Part shown: piece by piece, positions 47,901 through 57,965 of the stretch
Numbering within the stretch: position 1 is the first letter of the stretch
Layout: every line of letters starts with the position of its first letter
From: Trematomus loennbergii
Lineage: Eukaryota > Chordata > Actinopteri > Perciformes > Nototheniidae
NCBI GenBank assembly: GCA_012861695.1
Contig: JAAOOA010000169.1
Coordinates: 275,501-339,500, forward strand
DNA: 64,000 bases
Reading direction: 5' to 3'
The notes under the pieces: model-generated
Seen by the model: only the letters and a program-made list of their open reading frames with translations
The model's database searches: none
What the model was told of the DNA's origin: nothing
Made by a program: the position numbers and the translations under genes

Positions 47901-48215
47901 AAAAAACTAGTTTTGCTGAATAGTCTCATGTCCGCTTACCTTAGAAACGTAAAATGCGACGGCAGTGTGCAGATGGGAGCATGTTAGCTTAGCTTGGTAG
48001 CTTGAGCTAGCTCTGAACTTCCAGCCGGAGGCAGCAGGTCCCGCCTCGGCTCCGCCTCTTTGCCCTTATTTGGAGAGGCAGCAGGGGAGTGGAACTCTGA
48101 CGCCACTGTCGAGCCGTTAGTGGCCGACTCCGCCTACTAAGGGCTTCTCGGCAACTCTGCAGAATCCTATGGGTGACGTCACGGACCCTACGTCCATTTA
48201 TATATACAGTCTATG
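44925..48215. mobile_element. 3.3-kb inserted sequence with repeat-like ends and exon-like pieces
   Basis: Relative to the paralogous spacer before V gene 11 (TTGTTTCCCTAAAGTCTAACAG), the sequence between TTGTTTCC and TGTTTAACAG is extra. Its ends look like a common fish repeat: TTTCCATAGACCCCCATG near 45020, and the inverse of CATAGACTGTATATATAAAT at the right; the latter motif also occurs at 45580. Inside are a GC-rich segment ending ATGCCGTTTTGCG plus donor GTAAGTG (45420-45440), an exon-like piece (about 46152-46220, CPGDADRLDQRVRDRTGLLT, donor GTACAA) and another (about 46783-46884). No continuous protein could be built, so a gene is not claimed. Confidence 0.45.
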
Positions 48216-48232
48216 TGTTTAACAGAGAGAGA

Positions 48233-48245
48233 CTCCCTCTGGTGG
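48233..48245 (-). promoter_or_regulatory. CTCF-like motif next to the RSS of V gene 8
   Basis: CCACCAGAGGGAG on the V strand, 34 bp beyond the nonamer. It survived the insertion immediately to its left. Confidence 0.5.
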
Positions 48246-48279
48246 ATGCTGTGCAGTATTGTGTTGTCTTTGCTCCAAA

Positions 48280-48317
48280 GGTTTTTGTACAGAGTGTTGG
48301 TGTTTCCTGTCACTGTG
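48280..48317 (-). promoter_or_regulatory. 23-RSS of V gene 8
   Basis: CACAGTG (48311-48317), 22-bp spacer, ACAAAAACC (48280-48288). Confidence 0.95.
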
Positions 48318-48775
48318 GGCTGCAGAGCACAGTAGTACACAGCAGAGTCTGTCACTGCAGCAGAGGAGATCTGCAGAGGAACTGATGTCTTGTTGAGTGT
48401 AGCATCAAATCTGTCTTTCTTGAACTCTTCAGCATTATCTTCAGTTCCTGTGAAACGCATCAGCATGTACTTTGGGTAACCATTGACTTCTTGTTTGTAC
48501 CAGAACAGAAAGGCTTTATTAGATGTCTGAAATGTGCAGCCAAGTGTAACTGTGTCTCCTTCAGTAGCGCTGACATCTCCTGCTGGCTGGGTCACTGTGT
48601 CTTGTCCTTTACACTCTGGGGAAGAAGAGACCATGCAGAGGAAGAGATGAATCAATAAAGATGATGGATTAAAGGAGAACAATCAGTAGCTTTAAACAGT
48701 TACCTAGAAACATGTTGTAGTTTCTATCTTACCAAAGGAGAGAGCAGCAAGAATAATCCACAGCCAATGTTCCAT
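48318..48775 (-). CDS. TRAV: TCR alpha/delta V gene 8 (subgroup B), intact
   Basis: Leader exon 48733-48775 (MEHWLWIILAALSF, donor GTAAGA), intron about 117 bp, V exon 48318-48615 after CCCCAG. Spliced, it runs ECKGQDTVTQPAGDVSATEG, TLGCTFQ (first cysteine), FLFWYKQEVNGYPKYMLM (Trp), KKDRFDATLNKTSVPLQ and ISSAAVTDSAVYYCALQ (second cysteine). There are no stops or shifts. It is the only intact subgroup B copy; V genes 2 and 6 are broken siblings. An open frame that seems to start at MFSFNP is unspliced intron and should not be taken as the start. Whether it is used with alpha or delta chains cannot be told from sequence. Confidence 0.93.
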
Positions 48776-48919
48776 CTCTACAACAAGGTTTAAATCAGCA
48801 GCAGGAAGTAGCTGATGTTCAGCATTCAGTGTGAGGATGGTTCTCTTCACAGCAGCACTTCTTATTGACTGGATGGTTGAACACAGTGCAGAAGACGTGC
48901 ACCGCCTACTTGATAATGT

Positions 48920-48932
48920 GGCCCTCTAGTGG
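48920..48932 (-). promoter_or_regulatory. CTCF-like motif, second version, next to V gene 9
   Basis: CCACTAGAGGGCC on the V strand, 65 bp beyond the nonamer. Confidence 0.5.
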
Positions 48933-48997
48933 AGGTGAACAGCTCAGTACAACAGTGTGGAGAAAGGCTTCCAGCAGCTTGTCAGTGTGTCAGCTGG

Positions 48998-49035
48998 TGT
49001 TTGTGTACAGAGTGTTGGTGTTTCCTGTCACTGTG
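48998..49035 (-). promoter_or_regulatory. 23-RSS of V gene 9, variant nonamer
   Basis: CACAGTG (49029-49035), 22-bp spacer, ACACAAACA (48998-49006). Confidence 0.87.
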
Positions 49036-49474
49036 GGCTTCACAGCACAGTAGAACACAGCAGAGTCTGTCACTGCAGCAGAGGAGATGCTCAGATTGAT
49101 TTGGTTTGACTCCACTGTAATATTCAGTCCAGGGATCAGATTATTCATAATGTTTCCAGTTCCTAAATGAGAGATGATGAACTCTGGTGGTTTTCCTGGA
49201 TATTGTCGATACCAGTAAAACTCATCACCACCAGTTGCTTCTTTGGAGTATCTGTAGGACAGAGTAACAGAGCTGCCTTCTGGACTGAACTCTTCTTTCT
49301 GTAATGCAGTGAGATCTTCACAGCTGACCCCTGAAGAGAGGAGTAATTCAAAAGACTCAGTTAATAGATCACATTTGATCAACATTAGAAGTTAACGTTT
49401 CATGCAGAATGTTACGTACCTCTTAGAATGGAAACTAACAGTAGGGAATGTAAATAATAGTCTAATGACAGCAT
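49036..49474 (-). CDS. TRAV: TCR alpha V gene 9 (subgroup A), intact
   Basis: Leader exon 49420-49474 (MLSLDYYLHSLLLVSILR, donor GTACGT), V exon 49036-49330. Mature part: GVSCEDLTALQKEEFSPEG, YSKEATGGDEFYWYRQYPGK, EFIISHLGTGNIMNNLIPG, SNQINLSISSAAVTDSAV and FYCAVK. Both Ig cysteines and the Trp are present. The pre-cysteine residue is F instead of Y, as in V genes 3 and 7. The RSS has the unusual ACACAAACA nonamer, so recombination may be less efficient than for its neighbours. Confidence 0.93.
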
Positions 49475-49615
49475 GTTGAATGAAGGTGATGATGATGATG
49501 GTCTGTGTTGAACTCTGGTGAATATGGAAGTTCCTCTCTCTTCTATAGTTCAGGAACATCTTAGCTCCTCCCTGAATCTCTCTGTCTCCTCTTAGATCTG
49601 TATTTCACTTCTCTC

Positions 49616-49941
49616 AATTTCTTTTTTCATGTTATCACGTGTGTGTCGTCTGCATAGCTATGGTAACTTATTTCATTGTTATCCATTAACTAAGCTAGTG
49701 GAAGCATGTAGATGTTAAAGAGAAGAGTCCCCAGGATGGAGCCTTGAGGAACGCCACATGTCATATTCGTCAACTCAGTTGTTTAGTTACCTATAGAAAC
49801 AACGTTTTTCCTGTCTGTTAAGTAGCATTCAGACCAATACAAACAGTGCCAGAGTCCCACCCAGTTTTCCAGTCGGTCTAGTAATATGTTGTGGTCAACA
49901 GTTTAAAATGCAGAGCTGAGATCTAATAATACTGACAGTGA
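49616..49941 (-). mobile_element. L2/Maui-like LINE fragment, paralogue of 38966-39300
   Basis: Same LINE segment as in the V4-V5 spacer, interrupted at CAGTGA by the element at 49942-51070. Confidence 0.75.
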
Positions 49942-51070
49942 TGCGGCTTTCACACCAGCGCTTTTCCCTTTCTAGCTCCTAGCTAGAGCTTTTCTGGTTC
50001 AGCTCCGGTTTCCCTTTTCAGCTCCTGCTCTGTTCACACCGCCCAGCTGCCGCTGCTGCATCATGACGTCACCATTTACATCGCTGATTTGCTCCCCAAC
50101 GATGCTCACAACAACAACGGGGGGGGGACTGCGTCGGGTCGATGATCGTGTTGCTTTTAATCATACGAAGCCAGATTAAATTAAATAACGACTTCTCCAA
50201 CCTTATACTTTTCTCCAGAGTGCCGTGGTTCATTGTTTATTAATGTGTTTCAGCGGCATGTACCGACCGCTGCAGTGCTGGCTGCTCTTCCACGGGAGTT
50301 TATTCTCCGTTAGCTCCGGGTTAGCTCACACGGCTCTAAAGTATTCACTGTCTGACTGTCACACAAGCAGCTGATACATATCCCCAGTTCCCCTTAAGTG
50401 AATCTGTGTCAGTCTGAATTGATGCTGTTTGGCATCACAACACTGTTATGAAAGTTTCTCTGGTATAACATGGGTGATGTTAGCATAGCAAACGAAGCTA
50501 AACTGACTACTTGCTAAGCCGTGTTCTACAGGCACTTTTTACCGGCGTATTTTTCATTATGATTCTACTTGTGATAGTCGGACATGACAACCTGGGTCGA
50601 CTGAAGAGTCTCGTCATGCCTGCCTACAAGCAGTAGCGCTGAGCAAAGTGACTAGAAGGCAACCACACACTTATAAAAAAAGCACACTTTATAAAGTCAG
50701 GCAACACTAACCAGGCTTCGTGTGATTCTGTTTATTTGTACCTTACTTTGACCATCCGTTCGCTGTTATTGATCATTGTGGAGAGCAGGCAGACGTTTTG
50801 TTTGTTATTATAGCAGCTATCGGATGGAATCAATACATGGGCTGCACAGGTTCAGGGGAGGTGGGTTTAGTTTCCTGCACGCCTCGACGTAAGCGACGCC
50901 GCATCATAGCTCCGAAGCTCTTGCCTCTAGACCGACAATTTTTGGAGCTGGAAGTGAACCGCATTCCGGAGCTATGACGCGGCGCCGCTGCGGTGTGAAC
51001 AGGAAAAAACGGCGCTTTTCCAGCTCCAGCTCCGAGCCAGAGCTGGAAAAGCGCCGGTGTGAAAGGGGCA
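49942..51070. mobile_element. DNA element with 3-bp target duplication, proven by a paralogous empty site
   Basis: Inverted ends TGCGGCTTTCACACCAGCGC and GCGCCGGTGTGAAAGGGGCA. TGA repeats on both sides (49939-49941, 51071-51073). The uninterrupted site is preserved at 39286-39300 (GACAGTGAGATTCTG). Inside, GC-rich repeats of AGCTCC/GGAGCT form further inverted repeats near each end. 1129 bp, no transposase; a 3-bp target fits the PIF/Harbinger type. Confidence 0.88.
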
Positions 51071-51514
51071 TGAGATTCTGCCACTGTCTGTGTTTAAGTG
51101 GATGTCATTAAAGACGTTAATTAGAGCAGTCTCAGTGCTGTGTGACTGGAACACATCAAAATAATTATTAATTGGCAATAAAAAATGTTAGCTGTTGAAA
51201 ACCACCTTTTAATTATTTTACCCGGCCTATAAATGTTCATCAGTGAAGCGCCTAGGTTGGTCTTTAAGAGTGGTTTGATGACTGCAGTTGTCAGGGCCTG
51301 TGGGAATAAATATGAAAAACAGGAAGTGTTGGTGAAGGTCCATCAGGAGTCTGGCAGATGGTGGAATGCTCTCATTGAACATTATTAGGATAAATGTGAG
51401 AGATAAATTAAAGTAGCGTGGTGTTGAAGCATCAAATAAAGGGTGCCTCTCTGCTGGGGGTTGAATTGTTTGAGCATTTCTTGTGTTGTTTCCCAAAAGT
51501 CTGACAGAGAGAGA

Positions 51515-51527
51515 CTCCCTCTGGTGG
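51515..51527 (-). promoter_or_regulatory. CTCF-like motif next to the RSS of V gene 10
   Basis: CCACCAGAGGGAG on the V strand, 34 bp beyond the nonamer. Confidence 0.5.
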
Positions 51528-51561
51528 ATGCTGTGCAGTATTGTGTTGTCTTTGCTCCAAA

Positions 51562-51599
51562 GGTTTTTGTACAGAGTTGTGGTGTTTCCTGTCACTGTG
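51562..51599 (-). promoter_or_regulatory. 23-RSS of V gene 10
   Basis: CACAGTG (51593-51599), 22-bp spacer, ACAAAAACC (51562-51570). Confidence 0.95.
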
Positions 51600-52031
51600 G
51601 GCTGCAGAGCACAGTAGTACACAGCAGAGTCTGTCACTGCAGCAGAGGAGATGATCATATTAATTTGGTTCAATTCCACTTCAATCTTCAGTCCAGGGAT
51701 TGTAGCTTTAATTATTTCTCCTCTTACTAAATGAGAGATGAGGAACTCTGGTGGTTTTCCAGGATATTGTCGATACCAGAAGAAATAATTAGCGTTAGAT
51801 CCAGCTTTGTAGGACAGAGTAACAGTGCTGCCTTCTGAACTGAACTCTTCTGTTTTGACTGGAGTCAGATCTTCACAGCTGACGCCTAAGGGAAAGATTA
51901 ACTCTGTTATTTAATGTTATAAAAGTCCTTTTAGCAGAACCACACTCAGAAAGCAATGACACTGATTTCTACTAACCGGATAAGATTGCAAACATCATCA
52001 GAGAAAATGCTGAGTTCTGCAGGGACAGCAT
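51600..52031 (-). CDS. TRAV: TCR alpha V gene 10 (subgroup A, distinct branch), intact
   Basis: Leader exon 51977-52031 (MLSLQNSAFSLMMFAILS, donor GTTAGT), V exon 51600-51885 after CCCTTAG. Open through GVSCEDLTPVKTEEFSSEG, LSYKAGSNANYFFWYRQYPG, EFLISHLVRGEIIKATIPG, KIEVELNQINMIISSAAV and TDSAVYYCALQ. CDR1 is short and the leader differs from other subgroup A genes; V gene 12 is its closest relative. All canonical residues and splice sites are present. Confidence 0.9.
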
Positions 52032-52069
52032 GTTGAATGAAGGTGATGATGATGGTCTGTGTTGAACTC

Positions 52070-53640
52070 TGGTGAATATGGAAGTTCCTCTCTCTTCTAT
52101 AGTTCAGGAACATCTTAGCTCCTCCCTGAATCTCTCTGTCTCCTCTTAGATCTGTATTTCACTTCTCTCAGTTACACTTCCTCCTGGGTAACAGATCCAA
52201 AGGCAGTCTGTAAATAAAAAGTCAGAGGACCTAGGATTGAACCCTGTGGTACACCACAATAAATTACAGACCACCACAGTAACTTGTTTAAAAAGATAAG
52301 AACAAAAGCAATCAAAACTTGAGTGTGTGATGTGTACCAGTTTATTGAGAGAGGTGATTTAAAGTGTTTGATCAGTCAGCAAATAAAAACGTAATAATAA
52401 CAATGACGGGCGTTAACGTGAAGTCAGATTAGTGAGAGTTGCTTCATCGAGAGAGAAATCTGTTTAAAATGATCTTAATCTATACAAATATTTCTTCAGA
52501 TCCAACATTTAAAAGGTCTTGAACACCACAACACAGCTGCTGTTCCAATAGAACCTATAATCACATTGTGCTTAGAGATACATTGAATCAAATGACAAAG
52601 TGAGAGGACCTAGGATTGAACCCTGTGGTACACCACATGAAATCACAGACTGACAGAAAATTAGAGACACTTATTTTTAGTTCATGGAGACTACTTGAAT
52701 CAAGGCAGTACATGTGTTTCTATGGTAAAATTGTTCACAGATTTCAAATGATCAAGCAGGTAAACAACATTACTGTATCATCACTAACTGTTGATGTTTA
52801 TCAACAGTTGAACTGTAATGTAGCATATTATTTTCCATGGCATTATTGTATGATCATATGTCAGATGAACAGATGCCACTGGGCTTACAACTAAAGACAC
52901 AGCCACGCAAAAACTGCGGCATGTGTACGCAGGGGCCCGTAAGGGGGTGAAAAGTTAGGACGATTCTGAGGGCCCGTGACTGACAGGGGCCCAAACAATT
53001 TGAGAACATTAAGAAAAAAATGTTTAAGCAACCAATGTGATTATCTTTTCATGGGGCTCCTTATGGGTACTGCAATTTTTGAAGTGCCGGAGCCACACGT
53101 TACGCTTGTGTTGTGTTCAAGGAACCTGTCCATGGCCAGGAAAAACAGGCAGTCGCTTGTTTAATTCTGTTGCGGTCTAGATTTCTTAAATGTTTTGTTT
53201 CCTTCTGCGCTGCGTTGCGTGCATGTCTTCCTTCTGCACGTAACGGGGAGACGCGCTCTGGCGGCGGTCTCGTTCAGGATCCGAAAATACAATTTAAATA
53301 TTTTGCACACTTATTCTACTTATTCCTAGTGTGCCACTGGTTACGGTACCGCGTGCCACGTGCCTACGGTTACCGACCCCTACCCTAGCTTGCTCTTCAA
53401 GAGTGGTTTGAAGACTGCAGATGTCAGGGCAAGTGGGAATAAATATGAAAAATAAGAAGTGTTGGTGAAGGTCCATCAGGAGTCTGGCACCTGGTGGACT
53501 GCACTCATAAAAAGTTATTAGGATAAATGTTTCAGATAAATTAAAGTAGCGTGGTGTTGAAGCATCAAATATAGGATGCTCTCTGCTGGGGGTTGAATTG
53601 TTTGAGAGTTTCTTGTGTTGTTTCCCTAAAGTCTAACAGA
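52070..53640. repeat. segmental duplication block, copy 2
   Basis: Paralogue of about 43331-44930. It carries the second copy of the hAT-like element (about 52931-53387), from which 31 bp present in copy 1 are missing near 53095. Confidence 0.8.
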
Positions 53641-53646
53641 GAGAGA

Positions 53647-53659
53647 CTCCCTCTGGTGG
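53647..53659 (-). promoter_or_regulatory. CTCF-like motif next to the RSS of V gene 11
   Basis: CCACCAGAGGGAG on the V strand, 34 bp beyond the nonamer, although the V body belongs to another subgroup. Confidence 0.5.
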
Positions 53660-53693
53660 ATGTTATGCAGTATTGTGCTGTCTTTGCTCCAAA

Positions 53694-53731
53694 GGTTTTT
53701 GTACAGAGTGTTGGTGTTTCCTGTCACTGTG
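53694..53731 (-). promoter_or_regulatory. 23-RSS of V gene 11
   Basis: CACAGTG (53725-53731), 22-bp spacer, ACAAAAACC (53694-53702). Confidence 0.95.
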
Positions 53732-54160
53732 GGCCTCAGAGCACAGTAGTACACAGCAGAGTCAGACAGCTCAAGCTTCTGGATCTTCAGAGGAACGGAT
53801 CTTAAGCTTGAATCCAATGTGGATGAGAATCTGTCCTCGTCCTCTGTTTTCCCCGTGCCGATCTTAAAGCGGCTCAGGATGAATGTGGGGCTGTTGTCTC
53901 CGAGCTGTTTGTACCAGAAGAGATAGTCATTTGATGAACTGCTGTTATAGTGACAGCCAAGTGTTACTGCCTCTCCTTTAGTAGCAGTCTTTTCTGCTTC
54001 AGGTTGCAGCACGTTGTCTCTTTGGGCTCTGCATTCTGTAAAACAGCAACAAACAGTATCAGGGACATGTTAGAGAATCATCTCAATGTTAGACTGATAT
54101 CAAAGAGTTCATACCAAGACTCATAGCAGCCAGCAACACTGAGATAATCAGATGCATCAT
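53732..54160 (-). CDS. TRAV: TCR alpha/delta V gene 11 (subgroup C), intact
   Basis: Leader exon 54115-54160 (MMHLIISVLLAAMSL, donor GTATGA), V exon 53732-54035 after TTTTACAG. It reads ECRAQRDNVLQPEAEKTATK, AVTLGCHYNSSSSNDYLFWY, KQLGDNSPTFILSRFKIG, DEDRFSSTLDSSLRSVPLK and IQKLELSDSAVYYCALR. The body differs from subgroups A and B, yet from codon DSAVYYCA outward (RSS, spacer, 3' flank) it is the same as in them. Single-copy in the window. All key residues present. Confidence 0.9.
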
Positions 54161-54239
54161 ATCTGCAGGTTGAGAAACTCTGAGCTACAGTGAGTATAAA
54201 GAGGACTGATAAACTCTGCTGAAGTCTGACAGAGAGAGA

Positions 54240-54252
54240 CTCCCTCTGGTGG
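54240..54252 (-). promoter_or_regulatory. CTCF-like motif next to the RSS of V gene 12
   Basis: CCACCAGAGGGAG on the V strand, 33 bp beyond the nonamer, and only 80 bp from the leader ATG of V gene 11. Confidence 0.5.
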
Positions 54253-54285
54253 ATGCTGTGCAGTATGTGTTGTCTTTGCTCCAAA

Positions 54286-54323
54286 GGTTTTTGTACAGAG
54301 TGTTGGTGTTTCCTGTCACTGTG
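54286..54323 (-). promoter_or_regulatory. 23-RSS of V gene 12
   Basis: CACAGTG (54317-54323), 22-bp spacer, ACAAAAACC (54286-54294). Confidence 0.93.
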
Positions 54324-54776
54324 GGCTGCAGAGCACAGTAGTACACAGCAGAGTCTGTCACTGCAGCAGAGGAGATGATCATATTGATTCGGTTTGACTC
54401 CATTTGCTTTTTCGTCACTGTAATATTCAGTCCAGGGATTGGGTTAGTTCCTACTTGGCCTGAAGAGAGTGTGATATGAGGAACTCTGGTGGTTTTCCAG
54501 GATATTGTCGATACCAGAAGTAATACAAAGCATTAGATCCAGCTTTGTAGGACAGAGTAACAGTGCTGCCTTCTGAACTGAACTCTTCTGTTTTGACTGG
54601 AGTCAGATCTTCACAGGACGCCTAAGGGAAAGAATAACTCTGTTATTTAATGTTATAAAAGTCCTTTTAGCAGAACCACACTCAGAAAGCGTTGACACTG
54701 ATTTTGTATCCATCTACTAACCGGATAAGATTGCAAACAACATCAGAGAAAAAGCTGAGTTCTGCAGGGACAGCAT
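54324..54776 (-). pseudogene. TRAV: TCR alpha V gene 12, two frameshifts
   Basis: Sister of V gene 10. Leader exon 54722-54776 (MLSLQNSAFSLMLFAILS) is fine; V exon 54324-54621. Two bases are missing at the start (GCGTCCTGTGAAG against GCGTCAGCTGTGAAG), giving an early TGA. A further base is lost near 54470 (CACTCTCTTCAGG). Between and after these, LSYKAGSNALYYFWYRQYPG and IPGLNITV, QMESNRINMIISSAAV and YYCALQ are recognisable. The RSS is perfect, so it can recombine but not make a chain as assembled. Confidence 0.85.
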
Positions 54777-55360
54777 GTTGAATGAAGGTGATGATGATGG
54801 GTCTGTGTTGAACTCTGGTGAATATGGAAGTTCCTCTCTCTTCTATAGTTCAGGAACATCTTAGCTCCTCCCTGAATCTCTCTGTCTCCTCTTAGGTCTG
54901 TATTTCACTTCTCTCAGTTACACTTCCTCCTGGGTAACAGACTGGTAGCAGCATGTTGTATCAGCTGCAGGTGATCATTGTTATAGTTTGGTGATCTCTT
55001 ATCACTTAATTTCCTTAAACTAATTCCTAAATTTACAAAAGAAAATCCAGCTGCTACGTTGACTGAATTATATCAGACTCTTCACGTATTGTCTGCAAAA
55101 CAAAGACAATTCCTCAGATAAAGCCATGTAAATATAAACTGAGAGGACCTAGGATTGAACCCTGTGGTACACCTTAATTAATCACAGACCAAGAGAGAAC
55201 AACAGAGAAACATATTTTATAAAGATAAGAACAAAAGCACTAACAAACCCAAGTCTGTGAAGTAAACCAGTACGTAGAGATTATTGAAACGTCTTCAGTT
55301 AAATACAACGTGAATCCATCCGTTTGTTTTGTCTTTTGTGTTTAATGTTGATCAGTATTG
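54777..55360. other. V promoter block and decayed spacer
   Basis: The subgroup A upstream block (54777-54945) is followed by unrelated AT-rich sequence and an RT-motif relic at about 55140. No gene. Confidence 0.5.
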
Positions 55361-55435
55361 TGTTGTCTCTGCTCCAGAGGTTTCTGTACAGCGGTTTGGT
55401 GTTTCCTGTCACTGTGGGCTGCAGACATGTTACAA
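55360..55435 (-). pseudogene. V gene relic 13: RSS and last codons only
   Basis: Heptamer CACAGTG (55410-55416), 22-bp spacer and nonamer ACAGAAACC (55379-55387), with the typical TTGTGTTGTCTCTGCTCCAG flank. Past the heptamer only GGGCTGCAGA matches V genes (CALQ region); the rest of the V exon is gone and a TTAA-type element follows at 55533. A lone RSS could still be a recombination target. Confidence 0.8.
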
Positions 55436-55532
55436 CACAAGCTTGTTTCCCATCTCAGAGAGCTTTTGTGGTTTCGTTAGATTTTGTCATCAGGCTCAGA
55501 GCTAGAGTTTTTCTTCCAACAGGCGCCATTAA

Positions 55533-56700
55533 CCTGTTAAGCCCGAGAGACCCCGGTACCGAGGCCCTCCCGCAACATCTTGCAGGAAACAGTGTCTGAG
55601 GGCATGTTCATTTAATAAACTATGAATGTTTTATATCCATGTAACGGGAAGAAACTCATCTTACTGATCGTTCTTATTTTTTTTCAAAATAAAACCCACA
55701 ATGCTAACACTGAGCCTCTGAATTAGCAACGAGCGAAAAATGCTAACAGATTACTGCACCGAAAATCACTCACAAAACCTTATTATTTATCTTTTCTGCA
55801 CATCCATGACATCGATTCACATCGTGAGGTGACACAGAATCGAAGGGTACCCTCATTATCACTCAATTATACGAAATCGCGACGTTATAAACAAAAACAG
55901 ACATCAAAACATGTGGCGCTAGGTAGCTAATAATGCTAACATGGTTACCTTGTCTCTGTAGTCTGCTCAAAAGTGGTCTTCAATGGCATTAAAACGATAA
56001 AAACGCTGCTGAAGTTAATCCATAGGTTAATCCAATGTGTCTGTGTCCCTTTGAAATGATTCTGATAATCCATAAGCATTAAAACTGCTTTTCCGTTTCC
56101 AGATGTCAAAGCTAGAGATAGGTTCACTCTGATGGAAAATTACATGAGCGAAGCCCCCACCTTTTCGTTTTACAACGTGTGTGTCTGGGGGAATCCCCCT
56201 TAGATTATATTGGCTCTAACGGTCAGAAAGAGGTGTCAACCATCAAAATCGAGCAAGGGGGGCCAGAGATATGGAAAAAAAACATTTCCACCCAAATCAC
56301 CTCAGAGGTGGAGTTTGTTTGGCTAAACCTCTCTAAAAAGGTCAAATGTCACTTGTTTTGCATCAATCTTGATACAGGGTACTTATTATATGTTGTACTT
56401 TGGATTCCTAAGCTTTTAGTCTACTACCCATCATCCAAGGGTAGTTTTCACTATAAGTAAAAAATAATTTTTGGACGGACACTATAATTTACAGTTTTTT
56501 ACTATGTAAAATCTGAATTTTCTTTAAAATAAAAGACATCTATATTGTTCTGACTTTTCTACATCCAACTCACAGGTTTATCATTACTTTGAGAAAAAGA
56601 TTATTAATTTAACCCTTTTAGAAGGGAAGATATGGTCATTTGTTCTGGGAATGTCATTTTCGAGCCTGAGACCTGAAAAACAGGCTCAGGGCTTAACAGG
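55533..56700. mobile_element. TTAA-type element family 2, copy E3 (complete)
   Basis: Left flank TTAA, then CCTGTTAAGCCCGAGAGACC to GGGCTTAACAGG. With its right flank to 57494 it is the third paralogue of D1/D2. Confidence 0.78.
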
Positions 56701-57491
56701 CTAATGGACTGGAGACTTTGAAGAGGAGGAACTGGTGTCCGTCAGGAAGAAGCTGCGGAGCAAAGAATATAATGAGTCAGCAATCCAGAGGGGGAAGAAG
56801 TACTCTCATTATTTGCATTCAAATGTAACCTCAATAAGAGTCAAAAAGTATTAGCATAAAAACAATACTTTACGTACCAAAAGTAAAAGTATGCGTTGTG
56901 CAAAGTGGCCATTTTATCCACCAGGTATTTTTGGTTGTTAAAATGATTGATGGGGGTAATGGGGTTTATTTGAATGACTTTATACAGTACTGGGTAGCTT
57001 CGTCTATACTATAATGTGTGTCGATTTATATTGTGTATTAATATCCTAAATCTGCTATGTCAGTCAATCTGTAAAATACACGTAGTGAAGTACAAAGTAC
57101 AACACTTGCCTACATAATGTAATGAAGTAAAAGTATAAATTAGTAAAAAAGTACAATTACCTCAATGTTTTACTTCCTACAGTGTGAGTAAATGTACTTA
57201 GTTACATTACACCACTGCAATAATCTAACGCTTGTTCTTCACCATAACTGTTCCACCTCACACTGCAGTGAATCGTATGTTAGTCAGGACCAGTTTAACA
57301 AGTTCATCCACTTTCAGGAGCCGGTGGATGGACAGGCCAGACAGACTGCTCTTCATCTTTGAAGTCTCCCTCAGAGGTTGGATGTGTGTCACTTTGAGAG
57401 GAGAAGTTGTTCGAGGTGTCCACTTGATGGCGATGTTGTTCAGAAAAAGGCGGGATCTGAAGTGTGTGAATGTTCAGGGAGAAGCTGCAGA

Positions 57492-57529
57492 GGTTTTTGT
57501 ACAGCGTGGTGGTGTTTCCTGTCACTGTG
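57492..57529 (-). promoter_or_regulatory. 23-RSS of V gene 14
   Basis: CACAGTG (57523-57529), 22-bp spacer, ACAAAAACC (57492-57500). As at V gene 1, no CTCF-like motif follows. Confidence 0.93.
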
Positions 57530-57965
57530 GGCCTCACAGCACAGTAGTACACAGCAGAGTCTGTCACTGCAGCAGAGGAGATGCTCAGATAGATCTGGGT
57601 TTTATCCTCATCCGATTTAACGGACAGTCGAGAGTTTGATGCAGGTTTGTGTTCCCCAGTGAAGGATGAGGAACTCTGGTGGTTTTCCTGGATATTGTCG
57701 ATACCAGAAGAAATATCAGTAGCTCCTATAATTTTGGAGTATCTGTAGGACAGAGTAACAGTGCTGCCTTCTGGTCTGAACTCTTCTTCCTGTAATGCAG
57801 TGAGATTTTCACAGCTGACCCCTGAAGAGAGGAGTAATTCAAAAGACTCAGTTAATTGATCACATTTGATCAACATTAGAAGTTAACGTTTTCATGCAGA
57901 ATGTTACGTACCTCTTAAGACTGAAACTAAAAAGAAAAAATGACACAATGATGTAATGACAGCAT
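57530..57965 (-). pseudogene. TRAV: TCR alpha V gene 14, frameshifted leader and FR2
   Basis: Leader exon 57912-57965 differs from V gene 1 by small indels that create a stop (MLSLHHCVIFSF then TAG). V exon 57530-57821: GVSCENLTALQEEEFRPEG is normal, then the CDR1-FR2 stretch is out of frame (ATDISSGIDNIQENHQ in place of a WYRQYPGKPP-type FR2). The frame is regained at PASNSRLSVKSDEDKTQ, ending SSAAVTDSAVYYCAVRP. An uninterrupted frame therefore exists but lacks the core Trp. Pseudogene, paralogous to V gene 1. Confidence 0.87.

Noticed and set aside
48188..48682. A single-exon 164-residue V protein starting MFSFNP.
   Set aside because: The N-terminal part is intron and the C-terminal part reads through the RSS. 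The real start is in the leader exon at 48773-48775.
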